Notes: generated from the letters alone by a model not told the origin. Counted from the stretch's first letter, positions 1-12,363 are shown. The stretch: DNA of 64,000 nt from Plantago major (GCA_026545765.1 CM048843.1:20519646-20583645), one strand, 5' to 3'. Numbers and translations: made by a program.

Positions 1-3000
1 ATATGTTGAAGGTGGAATAAAATAATTAACAATCTAGGCTTCATTAATGAGATATTAAACTTTAGAAGTTGTTTCTTTTATTTATTTATTAAATAATTTA
101 TTTATTTATTTAGATTTTATCTATTATCATTATATTATTATATCCACTTGTATTTGGAGATACATTGATATCCGGGATAACGATCCAACACATGCAATAC
201 CAAAAATAAATGTTGTGGGACAAACGTAGCACAAACTAGAAGATGATAAAGGAGGGTCGGGTCGACCGGCCAGAGAGGCGCCAAACAAACAAGAATTCAC
301 TTTGTGGGTTTCTATTTAATCATTTATTGTTCTTCACACAACTATCATATTATTAACATATAAGATTACCTAGGTTTTCAAATGATTGAATATTCTCCCA
401 CTGTTCAACTTCTCACACGTGCTGACGCACATACCATTGTATATCCTTTAGCTTATTCCCACTTAATACCTTTTCCTATCGCAGTAGTTGGCATTAGAGA
501 CATTCACATGTTTTAATGACTTATAATGGGAATGAAATTCTTGCTAAATTGACTGAGAGATTCAAGGAAATGAATACTTTAGTTGACATGAAGGTCACGT
601 ACGTGAAACCGAGGAGTAGAAACCTTATAGCAGAGGTGACCAACGCGCTCGAACTAATTTTTTGAACTCATTTAGTAGGGCACCTGGCAGAAGGTGCATG
701 AGGATGGATGAAGTAAAGTGTGATACGGAATCCCATACTTAGGAGGAATTATGGTCGATCGTTTATGATATGTCTTCATGCTGGAAAACACAAGACCTTA
801 GACACGAAACTAACCATCTGGCCAATAATATTGAACTTTCACGATGGATTCTAAATTACTATGTTGGCTTGTACTATGATGTGGAGGCACCCATTAGTGT
901 TCAACTAGGATATCATAAGAAGAATCAAGATTTGAAACTCAAAAGTTAATCTTTCTCCATTTCCAAGGAACTGAAGTTTTTTCAGACTAGGTATCTGAAA
1001 CCGAGCATTATTTTGCTTATAGAAAGGTTGTTGAGGACCAACACCTTAAAATATTGGTGCTTCATTTTAGTGGGAGTTGTAGGTCATTCGTATGAAATAA
1101 GTGAAGTGGTGATTAGGTCTCTAACTCATAAGAAGAGGTTGGCGAGGGAGAAATTTTCACCGCCAAATTAACAATGAGCAAACATCTATTCCCACTAACC
1201 GAGAAGAGAATTGATGTGCTCAAAATAAATTACACAAAGATAATCAAGCAGACGTTGTAGTCAATTGTAAGCTTGACTCAGGGGTCGTTTCTCTTGAGGA
1301 ATTGACCAAGCTAATCTTGTATGTTAGGGTGTGAAATGGTTCGTAACACAATCTCTTGTTTGATTGTAAATTAAAGAATTTGTTCGACTTCACAAGCAAA
1401 GGCACTTGTTTGAAAAAGGTTCGAAAATAGGAAAACGTAGAGGGCTATAACTGCAATAGTAATGAATATATGCAAGTATGTCACTTAGAAGTTAAAATGA
1501 TATAAGGTAAAGGTTCAATCTAAAACAACTAAGAAGTGTGCATGTATCTTTGATAATGTGGACGAGGTCGTCAATCTCGCTACATAATCTAATGTATTTT
1601 TCAACAAATTTATGATCAAGGATTAACCAAACAAATTGTTTGCTCTTTGAGAATTTAAAACTTGCATACCGGTCATCCTTTACATAGAGAAAGGTTCAAC
1701 CACAAACACATCCATTGTATTAGCATATTGATCATCTTTGCAAGATCAAGGTTTTACAAAATGAACATTAATTTGAAGATTTCGAACCAGTCTACTGATC
1801 AACCATTCGCAGGGAATACATTACATCGAATTAGACACACATTCAAACGTGTAAATAATCCTAATTTGCATCTTTACTGCATATGATTATACTACATCAC
1901 TATTGCTTTATGCAATGTATTTATCGACGAATTATTCCGTTAGCATCCATCATAAACATATAAAAATAAGAATGGAACATATAAACAGATAAATCATAAG
2001 TAACAAGTAAGGAATTACCAAATTTGTCAGCATAATATTCCTTAAACTAATACTTCAGATATCACTTGCAAACATTATGCATTCTTCGATAAAATTTTAC
2101 AGTTCAAAAGAGTAAGTGAATAACATAAATCCTAGTTTACCAAAGTTTAGATAAGTGTGTTTTTACTCTGAGAAATGAGTTGTGTCTCATATGAACAAAT
2201 AAACAGGATAATATACAAGGGAGTTAAATATATTCTAACATGAAAATATGGTATAAATTGTGTTGCCAATAAGTAGTGTTGGGCGTGACCAAGTTGCTTT
2301 TTGAAATGAGCTGTTTGCGGACAGCTCAAAGAGGAAATCTCAGGATATTCTGACCTTCGCCAGTATCTTTATCCTAAAAACTAGCCACGGTCAACCCTGA
2401 ATATGGGCAGCTCTTCATAGTTTTTTCTTCACAAGAACTCCTTTTATTCCTCACTTAGCCACTATAAACCCTCCTTGGAGCACTTGAGCCTTCATATGCT
2501 CCTATAATGCATTTTCAAGTATTGTTCGACTTGTAGTGTCTGTTAGAAGCTAGGATTATGCTACTTTAGCCTCCAATTCCATGCCTTTAAAAAAAATCCT
2601 ACAAAACACAATAAAAATACAAAAGATAAAACGCACAAGTTACAATAACAAACTAAGCTAAATGACTTTAAAAACACGGAACAAAAAGACTAGATGAACC
2701 GATAAAATATTGACTTATAATTTATGCAAGGTTTAATTTTAATATGATTTTAGAATATCACAATAAATTCATGCATTTAATTTTGTGGATAATGTCTTGG
2801 AGATTAAAAAAATCAGTTATTTTATATTTATCTAATGGGTTTCGAGATAAAATTTATAATAAGGTAGGATGCAATAATACTTGTACCATGTCTAGAGTGA
2901 AAATATAATGTTTTAAGGGCTAAGAATAAATTATTGTATCGGAGTTTGTCAAGGACATGAAAATGAGTTCGATAAATAATATTCTTCATGTAAATCCATC

Positions 3001-5212
3001 TCCATTCCCTTTTCATATGTGCATATCTCAACCACACGGGATGAGAGGCATATATGAGTGATGTGATGGAGCTTTCACAATCCAAATATGCCTAATATAC
3101 CTTATGCTAGTCTTACTATATGTAAGTGTTCGAGGTTTAGACTATTATCCAATCATTGTGCTCAGTATGCGATATCAGATCAATTTCATTTGGTAAAGCA
3201 AGATAAGAGGGCAGAGGCGACCAAAAAGGGATGGTGATACCTTTTATAACTACAATTATGATCTTGAGATGGATTTAGTAATCAATGCCATCCTAATCTT
3301 ATGAAAGGGAAAGTTAAATTCACTCCACAACTGGTATACTTTTTTTTTAGTGTTGGGCCATTAAGGTTGTGTTCGCAATGTTAATGCAACGAACACGACA
3401 TCTCAAAAAATTGATCGGAAAATACGAGTTTGTCTGTAATTTTCAAATCCTACTCCATATAGATCGCATGGATTGAAAATTCTAATTAAGAAAGTATGAT
3501 TTAGGAGCTATGTTGGATACCAATCTCAACCAAATAGCATTATGACTTACGGATGCACGCTAAATTTTCCAGCCCGACTCTAGTTTCACAGCAGGAAATA
3601 AGGGAAGAAAGCAACTTTTCTCCCTTTACCGCAACCACTACAGGGGGCCACAAAAACGTCAACATATGAACTAAGTTTCGTTATGTTCATACAATATTTT
3701 CTTCCCGGGTCAAGTTGAGCCCAAACTTGCGCATGGACGAGGACTGGAATATGGATGGTCTGGTGTTCTTGTCAAGGTGAGAGATAGATGCTTATATTTG
3801 TGAGACCATGGAGTCCTATACCAATTTGAGTGTGAGTTGGTTATTAAGAGAGCATCACATGTAGCATGAAAATGATCATGGAGGACCGAGTCGAATGACT
3901 CGGCAGGCACAAGCTAGTGGCGAAGTCTCCCAACTTCCCAGGCTTCTTTTAATTAATTTAGCTTAGTCAGCATGGCCCGCGACGGTATTAGATACATTAT
4001 TTAAATTATGTCTTTTGATGTTCTTTTTAACATGACCTTCATGTTTCCATTACATCAAAATAGCCTAGGAATTACCTGAGAGACATTTAGATGTTTATTA
4101 AAGTTCTCACTCACATCATAACCCTTCATATTTCTTTACTTCTCCATGTATCAGATTTTTCATCCATGTAATTTATCATGAATATAGGCATAAAAAATAT
4201 CTATATCAATCGGACTTATAACATCTAACTTGGCATTGAACCATTATGAGTTATGACCATACTTAAAGTAGTTGATTGACATTGACATATGTAAAGTATC
4301 TCGAACAATATAATTCTCCAAAATCACACTCTCATGCCACATCATCTATCCATTTCTTTAAAATTCAACACCAAAAAAAATGCTTCAATGTTAAAACCCC
4401 CATAAATCAACATTTTTTTTTGTGACTATGCAACATGTAACTGAGTTTATCTAATGAAAGTAAATATAACACTTTTGCAATGTTAATTCAAGTATTTTAA
4501 ATGAATTTCTTTCTTTTTTTGTATCGACTCGAACTTTTCTTGTAGGTAGATATTATGTATACATATGGAAGTTAGTCATTGTTCCATGAAGTTGGATTTT
4601 TATTTTACATCAGCACATGTGATAGTCATTGTATAAGATGAATCAATAAATAATAAATATAAATTGATAAGAGGATATTATTGGTAGATTACATGTGAGG
4701 TTGTACCATAATTACTAAAATTTATTTGTGTTATATCACATCCAATTTTAGTTTTCAACTCGGTGCCTCCTACAACATTACCCAAAACAATTAGTGTTCG
4801 CAATTTCTTGTCTTAGGTTTTGCAATGATAACAATCTAGATTCATCTACCAAGCGGTTCAATTTTTTTGCTGAATTATGAACCTTTAATATGTAAGTATG
4901 AAAATCATGAAATCCTAAGGGTGAAATAGAACATATTTGTTCATAGTTTAGGGCGAAAACTACTAAGTTTTTAATTGGTTGTATTCCAAGTTTTGGAGAG
5001 CATTAAATCTTAGCATGAAATGAGGTGGTAGAGTACATATACTAACTCATAATTTGTTTATCGAAGACCTATTAAATTGTTCAAATTTGCTACTTTTCAT
5101 TTATTTACATTGTTAGTTTCTATGATCAACCCTTTCTTTTCACTCTACTGAAGAAATCAATTATTTGTTCACACCATAGAGTAACACCGTTAATTATTGG
5201 TGCATTTTGCAG
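1..5212. other. Gene-free AT-rich stretch
   Basis: I see no supportable gene here. Open frames are short (under 90 codons) and resemble no family I know. Stretches around 540-700 and 900-1180 read as short peptide-like runs broken by stops and may be old, unrecognisable relics. The base composition is AT-rich, with several poly-A and poly-T runs. Confidence 0.6.
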
Positions 5213-6666
5213 GATCACAACTTGTTCTGCACACATAAACGAAAGTTGACATCATCAACAATTGTTGATGTAGTGACTGTTCAATTTCAACTTCTGAGAT
5301 GTTTGGACAATACAGGGGAGTACATATTAGTAGTGAAAGAGGTAATCAACAATTCCATCCCATGTTAGTTAGTATATTTGAGCATTCTAGTGATTAGAGT
5401 GACATTTACTATCAATATATGTAGTGGGGTTTCCACTACATTAGATGCATCCTTATTGTTCTTTTTTCTTCTTCATTTTTTCGCCGCATGGCCCCTCTTG
5501 TCTTGGTGCATTAAATTATTTATATTTCACATTCTTGTCTCAGGTCTCAGATGCTTGCAATAATTTTGGAGAACTGTATATAAATGTCATTTGATGACAT
5601 TTACTATCAATTTAAGTAGTGGGGTTTCCACTACATTAGGTGCATACTTATTGTGCTTCCTTTTTTTTTTTTTTTTTCTCTTGGTGCATTAAATTGTTTA
5701 TCTTTCACATTCTTGTCTGAGATGCTTGCTATAATTCTGAGAGAACTAGATATGAATGTCATTCGATGACGATGTGTACATCTTAGAAATCAATCGGTAG
5801 TTTTTTGTTGTCATTATCTTTCAGATCTACACTCACCACATCTTTCAGATGAAGATAGTAGTTATTGTTAATGTATGCCTTAAGTTACATCAAGCTAACT
5901 ACAATATATTTTTGTTGTTTATTCATGTTCTTGTAACAGGTTGAAAATTTGCACAACTCATATCATGTATTATCTCCTAAAGGGACAAATGATGTGACTG
6001 TAACAACATTCAAATGGGGAGAGCGAATGGTAGAGAAAGTCACTGAGGATGTGGAAGCGCCTTCAATGAGCAAATGCAAATTATCACTTCAGAATAGAAT
6101 TCATGGTCCATGGTTGATGGAGGTTAGGGGTCGGAATGACGAGCAAAACAGAAAAGAAAGGGTATGTAAGAATAATTACTGATCATTCATTAAGTGAAAG
6201 TTACATGTCTTTATGTCAATGTGAGTGAAATGTTGTGGTTGAATTTATCATCTTGAATATGAGTAACATAATATGTGCTATATATATTGGTACGCAGTCT
6301 GAGATTCTCCATATTGATATATAATACTTAGATAAGGATCTTTGTGAATGTGACATTGGCGGCCATCATACTGAGAAATGCATTTATATATGTGACGAAT
6401 TTTATCATTTCAGATTTACATGCACAAACATTACTCCAAAAACTTGAGAAGCATAATTGAACTTGGAGCATTTCTTTTGTATGGATCGGTTACAAAAGAA
6501 CCAAAAGAAAGCAAGGAAAAATCTGACGACCATGAAAAGTAAGTGCATAAATTTAAATACTCTCTTGACATTTTTAGATTTAAATACTTTGCGTTACTCA
6601 TGTCTATGTTAGTATTTGTGGTGATGTAGAGGACAACGAGCAAATGGACCATCAATTGATTGCGAG
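5213..6666 (+). CDS. Unidentified intron-containing gene, partial exon set
   Basis: Three consecutive blocks are bounded by good splice signals and join in one frame. Block 1 (5213-5341) follows a TTTTGCAG acceptor, ends at GTAATC and codes for 43 residues. Block 2 (5940-6160) follows TAACAG and ends at GTATGTAAG. Block 3 (6415-6539) follows TTTCAG and ends at GTAAGT. A fourth candidate is 6631-6666, again followed by GTAAGT. The joined peptide is mostly hydrophilic and ends with a lysine/glutamate-rich run (PKESKEKSDDHEK). I do not recognise the family, and I could not find the start exon or a convincing last exon. A further block near 6930 begins with a similar sequence (GTGATGCAGAGGA against GTGATGTAGAGGA), which hints at exon duplication. 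It could be the tail of a real gene or a decaying copy. Confidence 0.45.
5401..5767. repeat. Tandem duplication of about 195 bp inside an intron
   Basis: Copy 1 (5401-5595) and copy 2 (5596-5767) both start with GACATTTACTATCAAT and share the AGTGGGGTTTCCACTACATT block. They also share a T-rich tract and a final ATGCTTGC(A/T)ATAATT segment. Copy 2 is shorter and differs at several bases. The duplication lies wholly between exon-like blocks 5213-5341 and 5940-6160. Confidence 0.8.
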
Positions 6667-7497
6667 TAAGTGCAATCCTAAAGAAACCTAGAACATTATA
6701 TGTTGGTTAATTGCGCAATTAGTACTATCGCAAATTGTTTTGGAGTATATAGTCGCAAAACTTTCATGAGTTGCACAGGGTCTATGCCAAAAAATAAATG
6801 AGCGCTTGGCCACAAAAATTTGAATAGTTTAGCACTATACATTCAATTAATCCTAATTATTTATCCACAAGTTTTTTGCTTGGTTCATTTGTGTTTCTCA
6901 TGTCTGTATTAATATGTATGGTGATGCAGAGGACCGAAAGACGTGAAACCATTGACAAATATTGTGGCTCCATGTGTTTGACAATTTGAGGTCTAGCAAG
7001 TATGCGATTTTACATAATCATTAAAACAATTTGAATCTCTTATGTAATATGTATTGTACTTAGATAATGTTTATTTTGGATTTCTATATGTTGTGTTTGT
7101 TGGAGTGGAACCTTATATTTACGCTAATTAATTTCAAGTTTTTTTTAAAAAATTAAGCATTCAACTAGTGTGTACTAAAGGAATATTTGTATGTGTGTCA
7201 TTTAAATTACTAAAACTAAGGTGATGGATATTTTCTGCGTTATTTGCTGATGGCATCTTCACTGTTTCTTTCTTTACTTGCATAATTTTAAAAAAATTAT
7301 CAGCCTAAGGTCAACTGCTGTTGGATATTCAGAGCTTTATTAAAGGCGAGGGAGATTGCTGGGGGATGATTCAAGTAGGAGGAAAATTTCCTACAAGCAT
7401 GATGTATCATGAGATAAGAAGGGTTAACTTAAACAACATTTTGGTGGAGGAAGTGCTTCTGTGGTTGTGTTCCAGGAGCAATTGGGGACTAATGATA
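6667..7497. other. No supportable gene
   Basis: AT-rich sequence downstream of the unidentified exon set. The only long frame (7321-7533) is not like any family I recognise and runs into the MITE that starts at 7500. Confidence 0.5.
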
Positions 7498-7499
7498 TA

Positions 7500-7756
7500 C
7501 TCCCTCCATTTCAGAAAAATTGTTACATTTTAATATTCTGAGGTCAACTGTCTCCACGTTTGACCACAATTTACTCTTAAATGATATTAATAAATAAATT
7601 ATTAAAATTATATAATGAAAATTTAGTAATTAAATTTTTATTATATAATTTTATTAAATTATTTACTATTATCGTTTATGAGTAATTTGTGGTCAGACTC
7701 GAAGACAGTTGACCGGTCAAAGTTAAAATGTAACACTTTTTCTGAAATGGATAGAG
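7500..7756. mobile_element. Stowaway-type MITE (Tc1/mariner, non-autonomous)
   Basis: The left end reads CTCCCTCCATTTCAGAAAAA and the right end is its imperfect inverse (TTTTTCTGAAATGGATAGAG). The element is flanked by TA on both sides (7498-7499 and 7757-7758), the target duplication of the Tc1/mariner superfamily. The inner part keeps a second inverted block: GGTCAACTGTC near 7541 and its inverse GACAGTTGACC near 7704. It is 257 bp long with no coding capacity. Confidence 0.88.
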
Positions 7757-8140
7757 TATTTCTGAAGTATGGTTTGGATGTTAATGATAAACCAATTTTT
7801 TTTACCCATTTACCTAAATAATTATGCCAATTACAAAGTATTTACTGAACTAGAGAGAGTACATGATAAACCAGAGCTGCAAACTCGATCTCATTTCTTT
7901 TTAGAGTTTATATATTTGGAGAAGCTCAGGGACTCAATTGCACTTTGGGGAAGATAAGGACTTGTATTGCAGCTTCGCAAATTTGAAATACAAGGACTTA
8001 TGTGCAAGGAACTCAAAGTAATTTACATAAAGCTGATTTAAGTTGTACAAACAGCTGTGGAAGATGTACATCCCAATTAGTAGGGTTCATAACCGTTCCT
8101 AACAGACTAAAACAGAGTCAGTTTTCTTAGCTGAGATTGG
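7757..8140. other. Intergenic, upstream of the LOB-domain gene
   Basis: No gene seen. The 3' part should hold the upstream promoter of the gene at 8481. Confidence 0.5.
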
Positions 8141-8148
8141 TATATATA
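8141..8148 (+). promoter_or_regulatory. Probable TATA box of the LOB-domain gene
   Basis: TATATATA lies about 340 bp upstream of the ATG at 8481. A leader of about 300 bp would include the duplicated C/T-rich segment at 8209-8389. A related copy of this short promoter segment (8128-8175) recurs at 9975-10023. Confidence 0.5.
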
Positions 8149-8208
8149 CAGGCAGTTGGAGTAGATGATTTTCATTATTTTCCAATCGTCTTCTTCGCTA
8201 CAACAAGA

Positions 8209-8389
8209 TTACAGTTAGAATTCTATGCAATTTCTTCATTTCATCAGATTTTACAGTTTTTCCTTCACCATTTTCCCTGTTCTCCATAAATCTGCATATT
8301 ACAGTTGGAATTCTCTGCAATTTCTTCATATCATCAAGATTTTACAGTTATTCCTTCATCATTCGTTCTGTTCTCCAGAAATCTGCATA
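8209..8389. repeat. 90-bp tandem duplication in the leader of the LOB-domain gene
   Basis: Copy 1 (8209-8298) and copy 2 (8299-8389) both begin TTACAGTT(A/G)GAATTCT and end CAGAAATCTGCATA or CATAAATCTGCATA. They differ at roughly ten positions and one indel. The unit is pyrimidine-rich and sits between the TATA box and the start codon. Confidence 0.85.
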
Positions 8390-8480
8390 CTTGCAGGTTT
8401 TCACATTTCTTCTCAAAACCCAGCTAACAAGTTAACTTTCTTTACTTCCGTTCATTGAAACACCTGCCATTGAATCGAAC

Positions 8481-8957
8481 ATGTCTACATCTATACGAGT
8501 ACGACGCGGAGATGGCCACTTATGTTTAGAAGGTGAAATATGCCCCCTGTGTGTGCTTGGGACCACCGGCATTGCAGAGGTACGCGAAATCGTCCACAAA
8601 CACTACAACCCCGAGAACGTCTTTAACATGTTGAAGAGTATGGATAGAAGCAAGCAGTATAAAACCTTGGCTACCATTCTCGTAGGGCACAGGCTTAGGA
8701 CAAAGGATCCTGCGAAAGGGTATCTCGGGGTGATACAGGATATGGAAAGCGAGTTGGAGCGCATAACGGCTGAAGTTCAGGCTCTGAAGCGTGAATCAGA
8801 CTGCAAGAAAACTGAATTTGAGTTCAACCAACCTGATCTGACACCTCAAGGGTTTGTCAAATTCTACGACGAACGTAATATTCCGCTGATTCACGATTTG
8901 ACAACTGTTACGGATGATGAGCATTGGTACCAGCCATACGATAGCCTCTGGAGCTAG
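8481..8957 (+). CDS. Divergent LOB-domain (LBD-like) protein
   Basis: A single-exon frame codes for 158 aa. LBD proteins are plant-specific nuclear DNA-binding proteins that act in organ boundaries and development. Residues 33-53 (EVREIVHKHYNPENVFNMLK) match the block after the zinc finger (typically VHKIFGASNV..LL). Residues 73-85 (RTKDPAKGYLGVI) match the conserved R.RDP.YGCVG.I segment. Residues 86-103 form the leucine-rich, zipper-like helix that follows. The N-terminal zinc finger normally has the pattern CX2CX6CX3C. Here cysteines lie only at 15, 21 and 24, so it is not canonical and DNA binding may be changed or lost. The ATG at 8481 is the first in frame after a stop-rich leader. The C-terminal 55 residues are acidic and unlike any family I know. 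It could be a fast-evolving paralogue or a young pseudogene with an open frame. Confidence 0.72.
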   Translation: MSTSIRVRRGDGHLCLEGEICPLCVLGTTGIAEVREIVHKHYNPENVFNMLKSMDRSKQYKTLATILVGHRLRTKDPAKGYLGVIQDMESELERITAEVQALKRESDCKKTEFEFNQPDLTPQGFVKFYDERNIPLIHDLTTVTDDEHWYQPYDSLWS

Positions 8958-9007
8958 TATTGATCGTTGATATATTCACATCTAACATGTTATGAACTGG
9001 TTGATTA

Positions 9008-9491
9008 TGGGTAAAATCCATTTTTGGTACTCCAGTGTGATACATTTCCGATTTTGGTACTCTAAAGTGGTCGCGTACAATTTAGGCACTAATTATCAAT
9101 TTATGTACTAATTGAATTTATGAGGTTCACCATTGCATTCACGTGCGGGCGAATGTCAAATGCTGAAATATAGACATAGAAAATTGACCGTTCGCAAGAT
9201 ATCGTGGACTTCGTCCCACTTACAAGCGTCAGATTGTTCCTCGGCATATTCTTTTTTGTAGGCTTTTTCATCAATTTTGTTTCAATCGACTTTCAATTGA
9301 TCGAATTCATGTGAAATTGGAGTTAGGTTAATTGTAACTTGGTACTGATTTGCACACCCACCATCTAATTTACAATTAGTATCTTAATCGTAAATAGTTA
9401 TTGATAAATAGTACCTAAATTGGACGCGGCCACTTTGGAGTATCAAAATTGGAAATGTCTCACAGTGAAGTACCAAAAATGGATTTTACCC
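9008..9491. mobile_element. Mutator-like MITE with 9-bp target duplication
   Basis: The long terminal inverted repeats start GGGTAAAATCCATTTTTGGT on the left and end ACCAAAAATGGATTTTACCC on the right. They remain similar for about 90 bp. GGTTGATTA flanks both ends (8999-9007 and 9492-9500), the 9-bp duplication typical of Mutator-like elements. One extra T precedes the left end. There is no coding capacity. It sits 50 bp downstream of the stop codon of the LOB-domain gene and may fall in its 3' untranslated region. Confidence 0.9.
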
Positions 9492-9974
9492 GGTTGATTA
9501 CCGTCTTTTCTTGGTGCATATAGAATCATGGTTTTCAAATGTAAGTGTTAGAATCAGGAGTTCTTTGTTCTTCATTTTGCGCATAGTCGCATTTCTGCTG
9601 TTACTTTTATGTTAAGCATTGCTTTTACAATCGCTTAGATTAGAAAACGTGTCCTTCAGATCTAACGGTTGCTGTAGCTCCGAGTTTGTCAAAGTCTACA
9701 TCAGTATAAATAGACGATTGACTTGTAAAAGGAGGCATGTTGTTGAATATACGAATCATTTCTCTATCTTCTCTGAATTTGAGTTTCTTGAATTTGAATT
9801 ATATTATACTCCATAAAATGCAGAACCAACCCATTGTCATTACTGGAACAAGTGGATTGTCAGCTATTTTTCTTTGAAATTGTTGTTCCAGCAGGTAATT
9901 GTTACTAGCCGCAATCACAACATTAGAAAACAGGCCTATGCTTGCCCCTGTAGATCATTTTAGTGAAGTTATGC

Positions 9975-10023
9975 TAGCTGAAATTGCTGTATAGTATAGT
10001 TAGTTGGAGTCGATGATTTTCAT
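9975..10023 (+). repeat. Diverged second copy of the LOB-gene promoter segment
   Basis: This segment matches 8128-8175: both run TAGCTGA(A/G)ATTG, then a TATA-like stretch, then GTTGGAGT(A/C)GATGATTTTCAT. The similarity stops at 10023, and no second LOB coding region follows. It looks like a remnant of a local duplication. Confidence 0.6.
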
Positions 10024-11553
10024 CCAGCGAGTCATCAGCTGCAAAAATTGATGAGGACGAAGCATCCATGATCCATCCCAAAACGGCATCGTTCTAGGTG
10101 GTGTGAAGGACCCCCGAGCGAAAGGAAGCTGAAGTGACGGTGTTGGTAAGAAGACAAGCCACCGAAGCGACTGGATCAGTTGCCTGAGGCTTTTGCCGGA
10201 GGTATCGAATTTGATTTTTAAGATCTAGCTCCAAACAGTAGGTTGATTGAGATCATTCATGAACTGCAAGAGAATGGGAGAATCACCTATATGATGCTTC
10301 TTGGCTGCTGTTATTAAGTCTTACAGGAAAGCGACATTGTAGAAGCTTAAGCACTATATTCAAATCTGGTCTAGGAGGCTAGAACATAGGCTAAAAAAGA
10401 CCTTCAAAGTTCTCGTTCCCTAAAGCAACCAAAACGAGCCTTCACCTTGTTGATTTAGCCAGTTCATGAGAACTAGCTCAATTCACGTGCGCCATTTACT
10501 GCCTAATGTCTATATACGGCAGACTGGATCTAGGACTAAGGGTTCGGAGCTAGCTAATAGATAGCCATGTTTGAACCACTAACTTTCTGCTGGCGCGGAT
10601 GAGCATATCATAATTGTATCATCTGATGAGATATATCTTTCATTAGAAGTTTATATGCTATATATACGACATCCTTAGCTCTCTATATGCACCAATTTCT
10701 GCATAACTTTCCAACTTGCTGTGTAAGAAATCAACGTTGTTTTTAGCTTTTGTGTCTTCTAGGAACTGTAAGCTGATTGATTTGTATTGCTTTAAGGGTC
10801 CGTACCATGAATTGTTTCGTGCTCTAGAAGAACTTCCGGAGGGTGTATCAGGGCAAGATGAGATTCTTCAGGTTCGTTATTTTGCGACTAGAACTACAAG
10901 ATCTGCCGGACGTTACTCCAATCAGCCGGAAATAACCAAAAGTCCAGTAGAAAAGACGTCCGATCAAAGAAGGTAAGCTAAAAGATTCTTCAGGTTTTTT
11001 TCTTGATTTCCTTGTCAAATAAGGTGTACTTTTCCCTTAAATATTTACCTTAAATAAACTCTGTTTCCTTGTTAATTAAAATAGAAAATCTTGCAGTATT
11101 TGCAATATATCCAATGCCTAATTTGATTAGGACTAGTGAATCTTGGCACCTATATATAATCATAGCTAGAGATCGACTATTCATTATTATTAAACCTAAC
11201 TAACAAGTTAATACTGTTGTTATTTCGTTTTTTGGTGTACAAAGACTTAGAAATGCTTAGACGCCAACGTCAGACCCCAAAAACAGGATTACAGAGGTGG
11301 GATGGGAGTGCCATAACATTCCGCCTCCCTCAAAAGAATAGCCTAAACTCGCTAAATGATCCGCCACGAGTTAAATCATTAATCAATGTTCAAAAAAAAT
11401 ATTCAAAATATTGAATATTCTCCTAGCCTTGTTATTCATTTATTAATTTTTTTTATTAATATTCATATTTTTGTATCACAGTTCGAGCTCTGAACTAATC
11501 CCTAGTGCCTTGGTCGAGTAAAGTTATCTCCACCTCGGTCCCATACCTAGGAT
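10024..11553. other. No firm gene; one exon-like block
   Basis: The frame at about 10763-10870 codes for a peptide containing PYHELFRALEELPEGVSGQ, preceded by a TTCTAG acceptor-like site. I do not recognise it and can find no partner exons. The rest is AT-rich without coding signals. Confidence 0.4.
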
Positions 11554-11702
11554 TAGGGTGGCCAACGAACCAAACGTTCGGTCAAGTTTAGTTCGAGCTC
11601 TGTTTGACCGAACCGAACACGTACGAGCATTTTCAAACCGAACGTCGAACACTTTTATTCTTTATCGAGTGTTTGCGAACTGTTCGCAATCACACCCAAA
11701 TA

Positions 11703-11768
<66 letters not shown>

Positions 11769-12075
11769 CAATACATTTTGTCTACATGAAAATTCATGAT
11801 GCAATTATGGTATTTTAGGCTTAAATATTTCAGTTTGGAGTTCATTGTTGTTGTTTATGGCGTTGTAGTAAGCTTTTTTCGAACATTACGAACAAAGTGT
11901 TTGAGTAGACAATTTATAATGTTCGTCGAACCGAACTTGAACAGGCACAATAAAAAAAAATTGAACCGAATTCGAACACCAATTTATAATGTTCGTCGAA
12001 CACGAACCAAATATACTTTCAAACGAACGAACGAACAGTCATTAGCGTAAATGTCCGGATCGTTGGCCACCCCTA
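11554..12075. mobile_element. Non-autonomous hAT-type element, copy 1
   Basis: The ends are TAGGGTGGCCAACGA and TCGTTGGCCACCCCTA. The flanks CCTAGGAT (11546-11553) and CCTCGGAC (12076-12083) agree at 6 of 8 bases, so they look like a decayed 8-bp hAT target duplication. The inside is filled with GTTCG/CGAAC words and a repeated AATTTATAATGTTCGTCGAA block near 11910 and 11980. It also contains a TTA microsatellite (about 11703-11768). It belongs to the same family as 24119-24682. Confidence 0.75.
11703..11768. repeat. (TTA)n microsatellite
   Basis: About 22 uninterrupted TTA units lie inside the hAT-type element. They create long artificial poly-leucine and poly-tyrosine frames that should not be read as genes. 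Confidence 0.97.
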
Positions 12076-12274
12076 CCTCGGACACTTTGGGCGGACCAAA
12101 GCTCACGAAATCCATTTGGGGAAGTGTTTGGGCCTACTTCACCTATGTGGCTCAATTATATGAGTACACTTGTCGAAATCTGGAACCAAAACAAGGCTGG
12201 GCCCGCCCACCTCTTTCTTAATGGTTTTGGTCTCCACCCGAGTTCGAGTCCAGCAAGGAAAACAAGTCGACACA

Positions 12275-12287
12275 CTATATATATATA
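12275..12287 (+). promoter_or_regulatory. Probable TATA box of the F-box pseudogene
   Basis: CTATATATATATA lies 77-89 bp upstream of the ATG at 12364, a normal plant spacing. Confidence 0.5.
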
Positions 12288-12363
12288 CCGGAAGAAGTCA
12301 TCCAGCCGTGTAGCCAAATTAATACTACATACTTTAACCTAGCCAGAACGTAACTAACCAAGT

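Noticed and set aside
11558-11818. Open frames with long poly-leucine or poly-tyrosine runs
   Set aside because: They come from a (TTA)n microsatellite inside a hAT-type element.
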